Below are positions 31,254-43,995 of a stretch of DNA of 64,000 nt, piece after piece. The notes under the pieces were generated by a model. That model was not told the origin of the DNA, ran no database searches, and worked only from the letters and a program-made list of their open reading frames with translations. Each line of letters begins with the position of its first letter. Within the stretch, counting starts at the first letter, position 1. The position numbers and the translations under genes are program-made. This DNA is from Obelidium mucronatum (lineage: Eukaryota > Chytridiomycota > Chytridiomycetes > Chytridiales > Chytriomycetaceae). The stretch is taken from positions 495,874 through 559,873 of the forward strand of contig JAIVFH010000008.1 of assembly GCA_025765595.1 (NCBI GenBank), in the 5' to 3' direction.

Positions 31254-33638
31254 TCAACCCCAAAACGAGCTGGAAGACTTTTTCAGGGAGCTCTTGATGA
31301 GTCGACTTGTTCCCCCAGATGTTGTACCCACGCTTGCATTCGATTGAAGGCCAGATGCCGCAGACACCACAGAAACTCGTTCAGAATGATCAGACATGCG
31401 TTCCAAAAATTGTTGCTGGCCTTGTTGAATCGAAGATGTGCCCGTACTGGATCGAGGACCCAAGGGAATCGGGTAAGCAGCCAAATCCGCATCACTTGGT
31501 AAAAACTGTTGATGACTGCTTTGATATACAGATGGAATCGGTGCTCCTCCAACGCCTCCTCCTCCTCCTCCTGTAGATGTTGCGACTGCGGCAGCATTGC
31601 TGTTATTGTTGTTGTTGGAATGGGTATCTGTGAATGTGCCTTGAGTGGGGGTGTTTGGGCCAGAGCTGTTGTACCCGCCAAGAGATGGAGATCTCATGGC
31701 CAAGTATGGAACCGCGCTTGGCTGTGCAGTTGGCGCGTTGGGTGTTCGAGCGCTTTGACCGAACCGGAAGAAGGCGGTTCGTGGAGTTTTGGGAGTCTTT
31801 GGCGCGTTGTAGAAAGAGGAAGAAGGAGATTTGGGGAATGGTGATTTGGAGGGATTTGTGGCCGCGGATGTGGAGGTTGCGCGAGGACGGTTGGCGGTGG
31901 GTTGTTGGTATGATGATGATGATGATGCGGTTGTCGAGTTGTTTGTGGAAGTAGCTTGTTGTTGCTGCTGTTGTTGGGAACGTTTTTTGGTGTTGATGAG
32001 ACCGTCGGGGGAGTGGTTTGAGCCAGGGAGCAGGTTTGAAATCATTCTAAAGAAGGAAGCGGCACGGACACCGCCGCTTCCAACGGATGAGTTGTGGGAC
32101 GCAGCGGTAGGTGTTTCTGAGGAAGAGGATGGAAGGGCAGGAGATGGTCGCTGCAAGGAGCCGTTGAATGCCGTAGAAAGCGGTCGTTGCTGGTGTGTGT
32201 CTAATGTGTGTGGGGGCAGCAAAAAAAAGCAAGAATGCAAAATTTTTAGGCAACGCACACAGGAAAAATGAACAGGGATATTTTTGCGCAGATACCGTTC
32301 AGCAGCGGCATTGGGGGCGCCTCTTCGGCGGGCGGGGCGCCCGAGGCGTGGGTATTATCATTCGCTGGGTCGCGCCGCCCATCATGAACTTTGACAGGGC
32401 CGACTTTGAGACAGAGCGCAGCAGCGACGCGCGGCGCGACAGCGGCTGTTTCGCGTTGAGGTCAGTCTGGCTGAGGGTGTTTCTGAGTTCGCGCTCGAGC
32501 TCTGCGCCGGCCTTCGTTCATGCGCGAGCGCATCTGCTGCTGCTGCGACATTGAGCGCGTTGGAGTTGTTGTGTTTGAGAAGGCGTTGGAGTGGTTGAAG
32601 TGGTCAAAGTGGTCGAAGAAGTCAAAGTGTTCGAAGAAGTCGAAGTCGAAGAAGCCGAAGTGCGCCCCGCCTGCCGCATCAGCTGCTCCTGCTCCTTCTG
32701 CAGCGCCGCTAGCAGCGCCATCGAGTTGAGCGACGTGCGCGAGCCCATCTGCGAAGCCGTGCGAGTGCGCATACATTGAGTTTCCAATCGACGCATTCGA
32801 GAGGCGGCGGGAGGGGTCGCTGTGTGCATTGGACGCAGTGGTGGTGGTGGTGGTGGCGGGGGCAGGCTGGGTTCAAGTGTGAGCAGTGTGTCAGTGTGTG
32901 TTTGAATCGCAATCGTTTTAAGTCTTGTGTTTGTTGTTGTTTGTTGTTATTACCTTGACAGCAGCGGGATTCTCTTTTCCTTTCCCCTTGTTCTTTCCAG
33001 TGTTCAGCTCCACTACATCAAAGTAGCGATCAGGAACAAATCCATTGACGGCTGTGCGGAGAGAAGGGGGTGGCGTACTGTAAAGCAGAGCAAGAGGTGA
33101 GTGAGTGATTGAACAAATAAAAAACACCACTGCAGCCAATACCTCAGTGCTGACAAAGAAGCATTTCGTTTGATCATTGTGGTTCAATGCACTGCAATGA
33201 ATTGAATGCATGCATGCATGTAAGCATATAGGCGGCATAAAGGTCTGTAACAGAGACTCACTAGAAGGCCTGTCCTTTCCTAAACGACAGATGGCTCGTC
33301 AGGTGCGCTGGCGCCAGGTATGCTTCGTGGCTCTTGATTTTGAAGATTTGATCATTCTTGAACACTACAGTGTCTGCTGTCGACAGCGTCGATGGGATCG
33401 GCAGAGTAAGAGATAGATTAGGCTTTGGAGGCCTTGGAGATGCGGGTACTGGACTGAAGCTGGTGGATGATCTGCTGCTGATTGAGCTGTTTCCACTCGT
33501 GAGTTGCGACAAGTCTCCGAATGATTTGCTGCGAGGTACGGCTGATGCTAATGTGGATGACTTTGGTGTCGCTGGCGGTGAGAACATGTCCATTTTTCTA
33601 CTTTCACACCACTCTTTTATTGATATTCCCGTGAACAT
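31254..33638 (-). CDS. SH3-domain-like, low-complexity protein (model uncertain)
   Basis: Exons supported by splice sites are 33262-33638, 33143-33191, 32954-33077, then about 32290-32866 and a last exon ending at 31254. The second to third exons form an SH3-like fold: SHEAYLAPAHLTSHLSFRKG, then QAFYALNHNDQTKCFFVSTE, and NGFVPDRYFDVVE. The last exon is Ser/Pro/Asn/Gln-rich (KTPKTPRTAFFRFGQSA) and ends in SSLKKSSSSFWG. Exon 3 needs one base fewer (a C5 run near 33065) to keep SH3 in frame. The GC-rich part 32290-32866 changes frame more than once (for example TSLNSMALLAALQKEQEQLM and LSRRASLLRSVSKSALSKFM in one frame, DPANDNTHASGAPPAEEAP in another). It is either a damaged gene or affected by base-level assembly errors. 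Possibly a polarity or cytoskeletal scaffold; function not established. Confidence 0.4.
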
Positions 33639-33985
33639 GGAAAAAATACAGCCGAAATCGCTCTTTTTTTTCTTTGCAATATCACTGCAGGCGGTGAATT
33701 CTTAAGCCTGTAGAATTATTCTTTTTCTTGTATTTCCATTCCGCTGTGTTCAACCAGTCTATACCTTTTTTTTAAACACAAAACATGTTGGTACTCTCCC
33801 TCTGATCGTAGCCACTGGCTCATGGCTAGTCCCCTTTGAGTTGCCCAATCAGATCGCAGAGGAATATCTGAAAAAATTCCATTGTCTTTGGGGGAACACG
33901 AACAAAAAAAAAACTTCCATTCTCTTTTTTCGCCTGTGAACCAGTTCACCCCCCACACACAACATCTGAGCAAACGACAGTGAAT

Positions 33986-35907
33986 ATGGTCTTTTACGAC
34001 GCTTACGGCAACCCAAAGCCTGCGCGCACCAAGAACAGCAACAACAACAACAACTTCAAGAGCCAAGAGACCGTGCCTCAGAATCCACCGCCAGCTTCTG
34101 CGTCCTGGGACGCAAGCAGCTGGGACTCTTACTGGGAGTCTGCCATCGCGTCGTACACTGCAAACAGGGCTGAAGGCAGAAACTGGCGGCGGGCAGAAGC
34201 CAGCACGTGTCCAGTCTATTTGGGCAAATCCTGATTCCCCTCCGATTGGAGAAAACGCGGATAATAATGAAAGAAAGTCGTGGTGGATCAAACAGCCAAA
34301 AGAGTCTCAAAATGAACGCCGTCAGCAAGAGGCGTCGAAATCCATCTGGGCGGCTGCTGCTGCTGATGAGCCTTTGTATTATGGACCAGAAAAAACACAA
34401 CAGCAACAGCAGAAAGGAAGCTATTTCACCACGTCTGGAGCCAGTTCCCCTGCTTCAACACCAAACACTTTTACAAAACACGTTCCTAGAAACGATGATG
34501 AAGATTGGTGGGTCAGAACATACCTCAACAACAAGGGACTTGCAAAATTCGGGATCTATTCTTCATTTTTGGATCAAACAAAGGACTTTTTAAGTGACAA
34601 GTTTGTTGGAAGTGAAGGTGGTGGTGGTGGCGGCGCTGGAGCGGGTTTCACATCTTGGGTTGCGCCACAAGCTGGAACAACTGCGACAAAGGGAACTCGC
34701 AAGATACCAGAAACGTCTTCATCGGTTTATTCGTCGCATCGGTACTCGGATTATGTTGAACCTAGAAATGGATATCTTGCTTGGAAGGATGGGCCACCTG
34801 TGTTTCCAGAGTTGAAACAGCAAGGTGTTACAGTTAGTGGTGTGGCGAGGTGTACAATGTGGATTTTCGCATTTTCAGCCATGTTTACTCTTTGCTACGA
34901 GGTATTTGATTTGACTTGTTACTCTATTTTTTTCTTGGACAACATTTGACACTTTTTTTTTCTTCGCTTTCATCCAAGCTCTTGAATTACATGAAAAAGA
35001 GAGGAACTTTGGCAGACACGGTAGAAGCATTTGAAAGAATCACGGGCCTGAACTTGAGCTGGCTGTTGATTATTTTCGAAGTTGATCCAACAGAAGAGTA
35101 TTTGAGAAACACGAAAAAGAGACAAAGGGTGTCGTTTGAGTCGATTGCGGATGCCAGCGGTCATCCATTGAAGGGAAGAAGTCTTTTCGCGGATCGTTGG
35201 TTTCCAAAGAATGCGACTGTTTCTGGGTTGGAGAAATTGGGGTATGGCGTCGTACCACCGCCGACACATTCGCAGCAGTATCAGCAACATCAATCTGCAA
35301 GCGCATGGGCTTCTTCTGCGCCTGCTTCTGGGGTTCAAGATGGATGGAATCAAGTACCAGGCAGAAAAGCGGCAACAGCAGCGATCAAGGGCATCTTCAA
35401 TGCTTCCGACACCAGTAGCATCCACAATCGAGAAAATCACCAACGTATTCACAGCCATCCCCCAAACCCAAACCACCACGACCAAATTGAATGAAACTCA
35501 AGTCCCAGCAAGCATGAACCCCGATTTCAACAAGAAACCAACAAAACCAACAAAAGATCCAGAAGAATACCTCTTCAACTTACCACATCAAGCCGCGTAT
35601 CCTGTACCCCACGAAAGCGGACCCGGATTACCCGCATTTAGCAAGCATCCCGACGCCGATTGCGAATGTCTTGGATTTCTCGGATTGGATCTGGGAAGCG
35701 GCTGTGGATACGACTGCGTGGACGATTGGGGTAACGACTGTTCGACCTGCGCAACGCGTGTTGAAGAGTGTGAGGAAAGTGGCGGATGGGGTTGGGGAGT
35801 GGGTTTCGTGGGGGGAGAGGTATGGGAAGCAGAGTGTGAGGCGGGCGTTGGGGTATAGCAAGAAACCGGTGATTGAAGAGATTGTTTCGACGAGGAAGTA
35901 TGCATGA
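33986..35907 (+). CDS. Unrecognised protein, apparent frame breaks
   Basis: Starts MVFYDAYGNPKPARTKNS with Asn runs. The best conserved-looking part is in the middle: DEDWWVRTYLNNKGLAKFGI, GYLAWKDGPPVFPELKQQGV, TVSGVARCTMWIFAFSAMF, then after an intron (34902-34978) LLNYMKKRGTLADTVEAFER and ITGLNLSWLLIIFEVDPTEE. The C-terminal part has DFSDWIWEAAVDTTAWTIGV and ends STRKYA. Joining these needs three one-base shifts, near 34170-34200, 35400-35410 and a C4 run near 35609. All require one base fewer than present. I do not recognise the family. The amphipathic WF/W-rich helices suggest membrane contact. Confidence 0.45.
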
Positions 35908-36198
35908 AGGGGGGTTTTTCTTTCTTTGGTATTGGTGTGTTTTTTTCTATTATGGGTGATTTTTTGGTTTCAGGTCCTTTCATTTAACTTTCTTCTCCTC
36001 GAAAGTAATTTTGGTTTTTCTTTGACTTATAAAAGCCTATAGTTGTTTAGTTTGATAGTGTGTAAATTGTAACATGGTGGTCAGAAGTGCGCATACAGCA
36101 AGCACAAGAACACTTTATAAATTTTGTTCAGAGAACATCCAACAACTTAAAAGAATGCAAGAAAAGAGAAAAACGACCAGTGCTGTTTTTTTTTCGCT

Positions 36199-38047
<1,849 letters not shown>

Positions 38048-38849
38048 TTTTAGATTTTTGGGTAACTTTTTTTTTGTTGTTCGATGATTAACGGGTTCTG
38101 TCGGAAAGAGTTAAACGGAAAAACCGGAAGATTGATAACTTGCTGTAATGTAAAAAATGCTTTCTAATAAGAATTTGGAAATCATTAATAGTTCTACTTC
38201 TATTTATTTCATAGATGAAGTACTGGTCCTCGACAAGACCAACAGTAGTAAGGCAATCCCTCCTATTTCTTCATTGAAACCAATATCAACAATGTGCTAC
38301 ATATTTTTTTTCGCCGCCGCTTTCTGTTCAGACAAAGCTGCACATTTAATTTCCAGGAATCGCGCAATGCCCAAAGAGCTACTAATGATACTAATGATGA
38401 ATGTTTCTACGATAAATGTTTCTTTTCAACTTCGTTTGATTGTCGACGATTTTCGCCGTTGCCATCGGGTGTCCCAGCTTGGCCTTTCTCAGGGGCAGAA
38501 CACAACATATGTGAAGTGGCACCGTCAAAATAACCCATGTACCAAATTGAATTTTTCAAGTGTTTCATTTGTTGATTAATTACTGTCTCGAAATACACCG
38601 ACAGATAAGAATCTTTGAGAATGGGTGCATCAGTCGGTGTAGGATACGAAACTCAGCTTCACGAGTATTCATTTCGGCGTGCTTTCAAATGAGAGCCTGT
38701 GACTAATCGAAACTTGCAAACAAGGAAGGATTTGCCTTACATTCCATCTAAAATTCATTTGGAGTGCTGGAAAAATGTTGAAAATTATTGTGAAAAATTG
38801 AGGGAAAACGGGATTCAAACTTCCAAAAAGGCCAAGAAAAAAACACAAA
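38048..38849. other. Intergenic region with one weak small-gene candidate
   Basis: About 800 nt between divergent genes. A minus-strand frame 38407-38598 (MYFETVINQQMKHLKNS..., then APEKGQAGTPDGNGENRRQS) and a nearby minus-strand segment at about 38290-38370 (IARFLEIKCAALSEQKAAAK) look protein-like and could be exons of a small gene. The only intron that joins them is 29 nt, shorter than any other here. The plus-strand frame over the same region looks spurious. Confidence 0.3.
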
Positions 38850-40408
38850 ATGAGCGCCCAAGCAGTAGCCACTCCCAAGTATGCTGATGTTACCGTCGAG
38901 CAGCTGCGGAAGATTGTTATCGCCTCCTGTGCGGGAACCCTGATCGGTAAGTGCGCGCCCCCGGCCCCTTATGTAAGATCTAAAGTGGGTAATCTAATTT
39001 GTGTTTGTTGGTGATACGACAGAGTGGTACGACTTCTTCGTCTTTGGATCCATGGCTTCCACCACTGCCTCGCTCTTCTACAAGACGGGAACTCCTGCCG
39101 GTGACTTGATCGCTTGGTTGGCTGCCTTTGCTGTGGGATTCATGTTCCGTCCCTTTGGTGCTATTGTCTTTGGATACATTGGAGACCGAGTTGGGCGCAA
39201 GTTCACTTTCACTTTCTGTCTTGTTTTGATGGGAGTATCCACGTTCCTGTGTGGTTGTCTCCCCACCTACAACGACATTGGTATTGCTGCTGGTGTCCTC
39301 CTGATCATCCTGCGTATCATCCAAGGTCTTGCCATTGGAGGTGAATACGGTGGAGCTGCTACCTACATTGCCGAACACTGTCCACAGGAGCACCGTGGAT
39401 TCTGGACTTCGTTCCTCCAAGCCACCGCCACTGGAGGTTTGATCCTGTCCCTCGCTGTCATTCTCATCTTCCGTACCGCTTTGGGTGATGCCAACTGGGT
39501 CCAATACGGCTGGAGATTCCCCTTCATTCTCTCGATCGTCTTGGTCGGTGCCTCGCTTTACATTCGTCTCAAGATGGCCGAATCTCCAATGTACGCCGAA
39601 TCCAAAGCCCAAAACAAGATGGTCGGAAACCCATTCGTTGAGTCTTTCATGCGTCCTTACAACCTCTACTTTGTCTCCATTGCGCTCTTTGGTGCCACGA
39701 TGGGTCAAGGTGTCGTTTGGTACACTGCCCAATTCTACACCTTGACTTTCATCCAGTCCACCCTCAAAGTCCCCCTTATCACGTCCTACTTGATTGTTCT
39801 TATTGCCGCAGTTCTCACTCTTCCAAGCTTTATTTTTGTTGGTCACCTCAGTGACAAGTTTGGACGCAGACCTTTTATTCTTGCTGGAATGTTCCTTGGT
39901 GCTGCCTTGTTCTACCCCTTCTACATGGGATTGCACGCGTTCCGTCCCTTCGAAAACAACAAAACCTCCGAGCCTTACCGTGATGCTTACTCCCCCGCCA
40001 TGCTCACTTTCATTACATGGTTGATGGTGAACCTTGTTGCTCTCGTTTACGGCCCAATTGCCGCGTACCTCGTTGAACTCTTCCCAACTCCAATTCGTTG
40101 CACTTCCCTTTCTCTTCCATACCACATTGGAAACGGTATCTTTGGCGGACTTGTTCCAGTTATCGGTGTCACCATTGCTACCAACACTGGAAACATTTTC
40201 GGTGGTTTGTTCTACCCAATTGGTATTGCAGGGGCATGTTTCTTGATTGCCCTCGTTGTTATGAAGGAAACTGTCGGCACCTGACATTCAAGGAATGGAA
40301 ATGCGCGATGGCAAGGGCAACGTTGTGCAGAATGGAAAAGACGAAGTTACTTTGGAAGCGCTCGGTGGTGAATCTAAAGAGTTTATGGTGGCGTCTTCCA
40401 CTGCTTGA
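38850..40408 (+). CDS. MFS transporter, metabolite:H+ symporter (MHS) type
   Basis: Exon 1 is 38850-38946 and exon 2 starts at 39023. The chain reads to a TGA at 40282-40284 (452 aa). MHS/ProP-like hallmarks: SCAGTLIEWYDFFVFGSMAS, FRPFGAIVFGYIGDRVGRK, RIIQGLAIGGEYGGAATYIA, WRFPFILSIVLVGASLYIRL, and SDKFGRRPFILAGMFLGA. About twelve membrane segments. Such carriers take up osmolytes, dicarboxylates or shikimate with protons in bacteria; fungal members exist but are uncommon, so old horizontal transfer is possible. Right at the stop, the next frame opens without a break into a polar tail (DIQGMEMRDGKGNVVQNGKD, ending MVASSTA at 40408), so one base too many around 40262-40282 probably truncates the annotated tail. 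Confidence 0.85.
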
Positions 40409-40529
40409 TGGTATGTATGACTCTCTGAAGTTTCATTTTGTTTTGAATATTTGAAGAAATATCTATTTGCGTATTTTTATCCTCGTTTTTGTCAATTCTG
40501 TTTTTTATTCCCTGTCAAGTATTCCGAAG

Positions 40530-41640
40530 ATGAACATGGACAAATCTTCAACACAACCTCTAAAGGAGCAAGTGCCCTTGTGTAGTAGTGTCACAGTTGC
40601 GGAGCCACCCGTTCAGTTCAGGGGATTCAGCTATCCGATTGGCGCGTGACCAAACTAATTTCGTTTTTTTTTTGGCAATCATCACTCAAACTCAACTAGT
40701 CAGTCAGCAGCAAAGCTTCGGAAATCACACGCAGCCTGTGCAGAGAATGACCACCGCCAAAGTCTTAGAAGGGAATGTACCATGCCATCCGGCAGAGGGC
40801 TCCAAATACTTGCGCAGCAACGGCAGTGCAAGCCGCTCCCAATCCCACATCACCCCTCTGATAATCAGTCCTCCGATGCTGTGCTCTACCGAGTCTCCGA
40901 AAACACCTTCTTTGACACCAGGACCCGTCCGTTACCTTGTGGTTGTCCCTCCTCCCGCAGCCGTTCCGACACCAAGCCCGGTTGCGGCATTCAAGCCAAC
41001 CTTTTTGTATCCTCCCCAGCCAATCTGCTTTGAAGAAGGAAGCGGCATTCCGGTTGTTGTTGCAAAGGTGCCCGTTGCAGCCGCATGCGATTACGACATT
41101 GAACCCCGTGGTGGAGATGAGAGTGGTTGCTGGTCACGTGCCAATGCTGAACATGTTCAATCCCCGCTTGCCGCTCATTGGCCAACACCGCATTTACGCT
41201 CTCCACACCCTGGATATCAATCGTTTAGTCAGAGCTTTAATGTTGGAGGCGCGGAAGTCGGGCACAGCCTCAATAGTCGTCCCACCCAGCACAGCCACAC
41301 AAGCTACCGGGAAAAATACTTTGATATCGAAGAAAAAAAACTGAAAACCTTGGAGAGGATATACTTGAGACACGAAAGTCCAAGTGGCTCGGGCTTGAAA
41401 CAAGTTGCAGAAAGGCTGGGTCTCTCATATAAGCAAGTCACCTTGTGGTTCCAATGGAAGCGATCAGAAAAACGAAAGAGAGGTGATAGCCGACATCAGG
41501 CGGGTCCGTTGTTTGTTACGACGCTACCCCTTGCACAACCAGAGCAGCAGCCACCGCGGCAGCAACGATCCCAGGAATGCTTCATTGATACCACACGCTC
41601 TAGACCCAGTATCATGAGTATTGATGCTATTTGTGGATGA
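40530..41640 (+). CDS. Homeodomain protein 1, Asn51 replaced by Trp
   Basis: Exon 1 40530-40645 and exon 2 40704-41640 join through a 58-nt intron to 350 aa (start MNMDKSSTQPLKEQVPL). A Pro-rich middle precedes a homeodomain at about residues 250-310: EEKKLKTLERIYLRHESPS, GSGLKQVAERLGLSYKQVTL, WFQWKRSEKRKR. Helix 3 normally reads WFQNRR; here Asn51, the nearly invariant residue contacting adenine, is Trp and the next Arg is Lys. DNA recognition is therefore likely altered. The C-terminal tail is Gln/Pro-rich. First of three tandem homeodomain genes on the plus strand; unlike the other two it has no intron inside helix 3. Confidence 0.75.
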
Positions 41641-41835
41641 TTTGGGTGTTCCTTGTACCTTCTTTAGTTTTGATCATTGTTGTTCTTTGTTTTCATTTGT
41701 TTATTAAGTTTTCTTTCTTTCCTTTTTACTTGTACATAAACTCGACTTTTGTATTGATTGTTTCACCTTGGGGCTTGTGATGGCTCTTTCCACAAAATTT
41801 CATCAAAACCAAACAACAGCATTTGCCACCCATCC

Positions 41836-42650
41836 ATGATCCACTCCAACACATCCGTTAGCGACGTTGAATCCGATGCTGTTAGCTGCTTAGATATTCT
41901 GGCTAATGCGGCAATGCTGGAGTCTTCTCAATCTGAGTCTTTGGTATCAACCCAGGTATCAACTGCTGCCAAGAATGCCCGTCCTTCCACTTGCGAGGCC
42001 ACAATGGCCCCTTTAAGTCCACCGCTGAGCAATCTCAGCTTGGTCGAATCTGCATCTAGTTACGACCTGTTGCATCATTCCTTAACAGAACTAAGATCAA
42101 GCCACAACACCCACAGCTTCTTCCCTAACAACCACATGAGCTCGAAAGCAATACGTACCTTCAACACAAAATCATCAGATCATTCATCATCATCTATCAA
42201 TAAGCTTTCGACTGATTTGGCTTCATTCGAGTCCTCGCAAGCCCAACAACATCATCCCAACCAACAGATTTTTTTAAGCCCACCAACGCCCGGAAGCATT
42301 CGCGCGACAAGGTACCAGGTCAAAGTTCTATCAGCTATCTATGCTGAGAATCCTATGCCCTCGGGAGCAATGCATGAGGCAATTGGTGCACGAATCGGAA
42401 TGTCCAAGAAAGCAGTCAGAAACTGGTAGGCCTTCTTCATTGTTTCTTTCCGTCGATTCTGATTTATGCAGATACCTAATTTATCATTTTTCTTTTTGGT
42501 TACAGGTTCCAGAATAATCGCTCAAAGGCTCGAAGGAGCCAAGAACAGCTGGATTCCGAAAACAGTTCACGCCAAATTCTTTCAGACGGCAAAGTGCAAA
42601 GCAATTATGAAGGGGGGCGAAATGTAATGAGCATAAGCTCTTTGATTTGA
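41836..42650 (+). CDS. Homeodomain protein 2
   Basis: Exons 41836-42425 and 42506-42650 give 244 aa. A Ser/His-rich N-terminal region (MIHSNTSVSDVESDAVSCLD) precedes a homeodomain: RATRYQVKVLSAIYAENPMP, SGAMHEAIGARIGMSKKAV, RNWFQNNRSKARRSQEQ. Asn51 is present. The intron splits the codon for Trp48 of helix 3 (TG|G), the same place as in the next gene, so these two arose by tandem duplication. Likely a DNA-binding developmental or mating-type regulator. Confidence 0.85.
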
Positions 42651-43005
42651 GCAATTTTTCATTTGTTGCAATCTAATATGGCAATAAATCAGTGCATAGC
42701 TTGTTTATATGCTTAAATAATTTTATTAGGATCAGATGAATGAAGATGAAGTCATGTCACTATCATTATGAGTGGGTCAGAATGTTTAACCTTTCTTGAC
42801 AGAGGTTTGTGGCAGGCACACCACAGTACCAAAAGCATATGAATTTTGTTTATTTACTATTGTTCTTATCTGTGCGTTCGTTGTACTTCAGCTGCCAATC
42901 GAGTGCAGATAAAAATTATAATGAATTTGTGTGCCACACTCATAATTACTTGGATACTTCTATACAGCCAGCAAAAGAGGGGGAAGAAAGCATTGTTAAA
43001 AAATT
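42651..43005. other. Intergenic, no gene seen
   Basis: The 355 nt between homeodomain genes 2 and 3 are AT-rich with no supported frame. It should contain the terminator of one and promoter of the next. Confidence 0.5.
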
Positions 43006-43908
43006 ATGAGATCTCAAGGCGATGTATCGGAGGCCTCAAGTCCAGCAGTGAGCCCAAAGACTCAAGCTGCAGCTCCAAGTCCTTCTTGCAAGCAGAATAC
43101 CGATTCATTGAATGCCGAAAGGAAACCAACGCTACCAGCGATCAGCGACTTGATGTACACACAACGCTCGATTAACTTACCGCCTGGGTCAAGTTTGACA
43201 GAGGTGGTGACACTTCCCCACAATTGTCAAGCTAAAAGCTACCGATCCCTGTCGCTACCAACTGCATCATTAAGCCCACAAGGGCAAATGTTTTCAAGGC
43301 GTGCAAGTTTGCCAATTCACGCGATGTCAAATTATTCTATGCTGCAACCGCCGCCGGTTGTATACCAAAACTACTACGTTCAACATCCTGTAGAGATGAC
43401 CGCACGACTACAGCACGACCGTCAACCAATCATTTACCACTCTGGAATGCTTCTTCAAGAGCCTCACCAAAAATTGCCGTACTACGCACAGTATGAAGAA
43501 CGTGTGCATCAAGTACGTCGCCAACAAGAACAATTGCTCCAAGAGCGGTACATGTTTCCGCCAGGCTCCAGCAGCGTCAGAGCTTCAAAGGAGCAATTAA
43601 AAGTCTTGCATGAAGTATATGCCGAAAATCCCATGCCAAGCGGAATGATGCATCAAATAATTGGTGAGAGAATTGGAATGTCAAAAAAGTCTGTACGGAA
43701 CTGGTACGTGATTTTTAGTATTTATAAGCTGTGTCGCAATATAATAACGGCACCGCGTTTATTTCTTAGGTTTCAGAATATGCGAGCCAAAGAGCGACGG
43801 ACTTCGAAAGTGGAGGTACCTCAAACTGACGACGTCCACCAGTTGCAGGACAACTCGGTGGAGGCAGGAGGAAATTGCGACGTAATGAGAGTCGCGGCAC
43901 TGATTTGA
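43006..43908 (+). CDS. Homeodomain protein 3
   Basis: Exons 43006-43703 and 43770-43908 give 278 aa. N-terminal region is Ser/Pro-rich then Tyr/Gln-rich (LQPPPVVYQNYYVQHPVEMT). Homeodomain: RASKEQLKVLHEVYAENPMP, SGMMHQIIGERIGMSKKSVR, NWFQNMRAKERRTSKVE. Helix 3 has Asn51. The AENPMPSG segment and intron in Trp48 are shared with gene 2. The protein ends with ...CDVMRVAALI, similar to the hydrophobic end MSISSLI of gene 2, perhaps a short interaction motif. Confidence 0.85.
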   Translation: MRSQGDVSEASSPAVSPKTQAAAPSPSCKQNTDSLNAERKPTLPAISDLMYTQRSINLPPGSSLTEVVTLPHNCQAKSYRSLSLPTASLSPQGQMFSRRASLPIHAMSNYSMLQPPPVVYQNYYVQHPVEMTARLQHDRQPIIYHSGMLLQEPHQKLPYYAQYEERVHQVRRQQEQLLQERYMFPPGSSSVRASKEQLKVLHEVYAENPMPSGMMHQIIGERIGMSKKSVRNWYVIFSIYKLCRNIITAPRLFLRFQNMRAKERRTSKVEVPQTDDVHQLQDNSVEAGGNCDVMRVAALI

Positions 43909-43995
43909 TTAAGTTGTCTGATTCTTGTCAATACCCATTGTTGAATAAAGTTAAGCGAGTGTCTTTCATTTGCCGAGTAAACAATCAATTTCGAA

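Noticed and set aside
34190..34240. Programmed +1 frameshift at TCC-TGA-T, as in ornithine decarboxylase antizyme
   Set aside because: The same heptamer occurs near 33025 in the SH3-like exon, but there the correct frame is already needed upstream of it, so the site is not where the frame changes. Single-base errors or decay explain all cases.
38157..38579. 140-codon plus-strand frame
   Set aside because: No domain, unusual composition, and the opposite strand looks more protein-like. Not enough evidence for either.
38980..40287. 435-codon minus-strand frame across the MHS transporter
   Set aside because: It is exactly antisense to a clear membrane transporter with family motifs; open antisense frames follow from the biased codon use. 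Its translation is Ser/Gly/Asn-rich without motifs.
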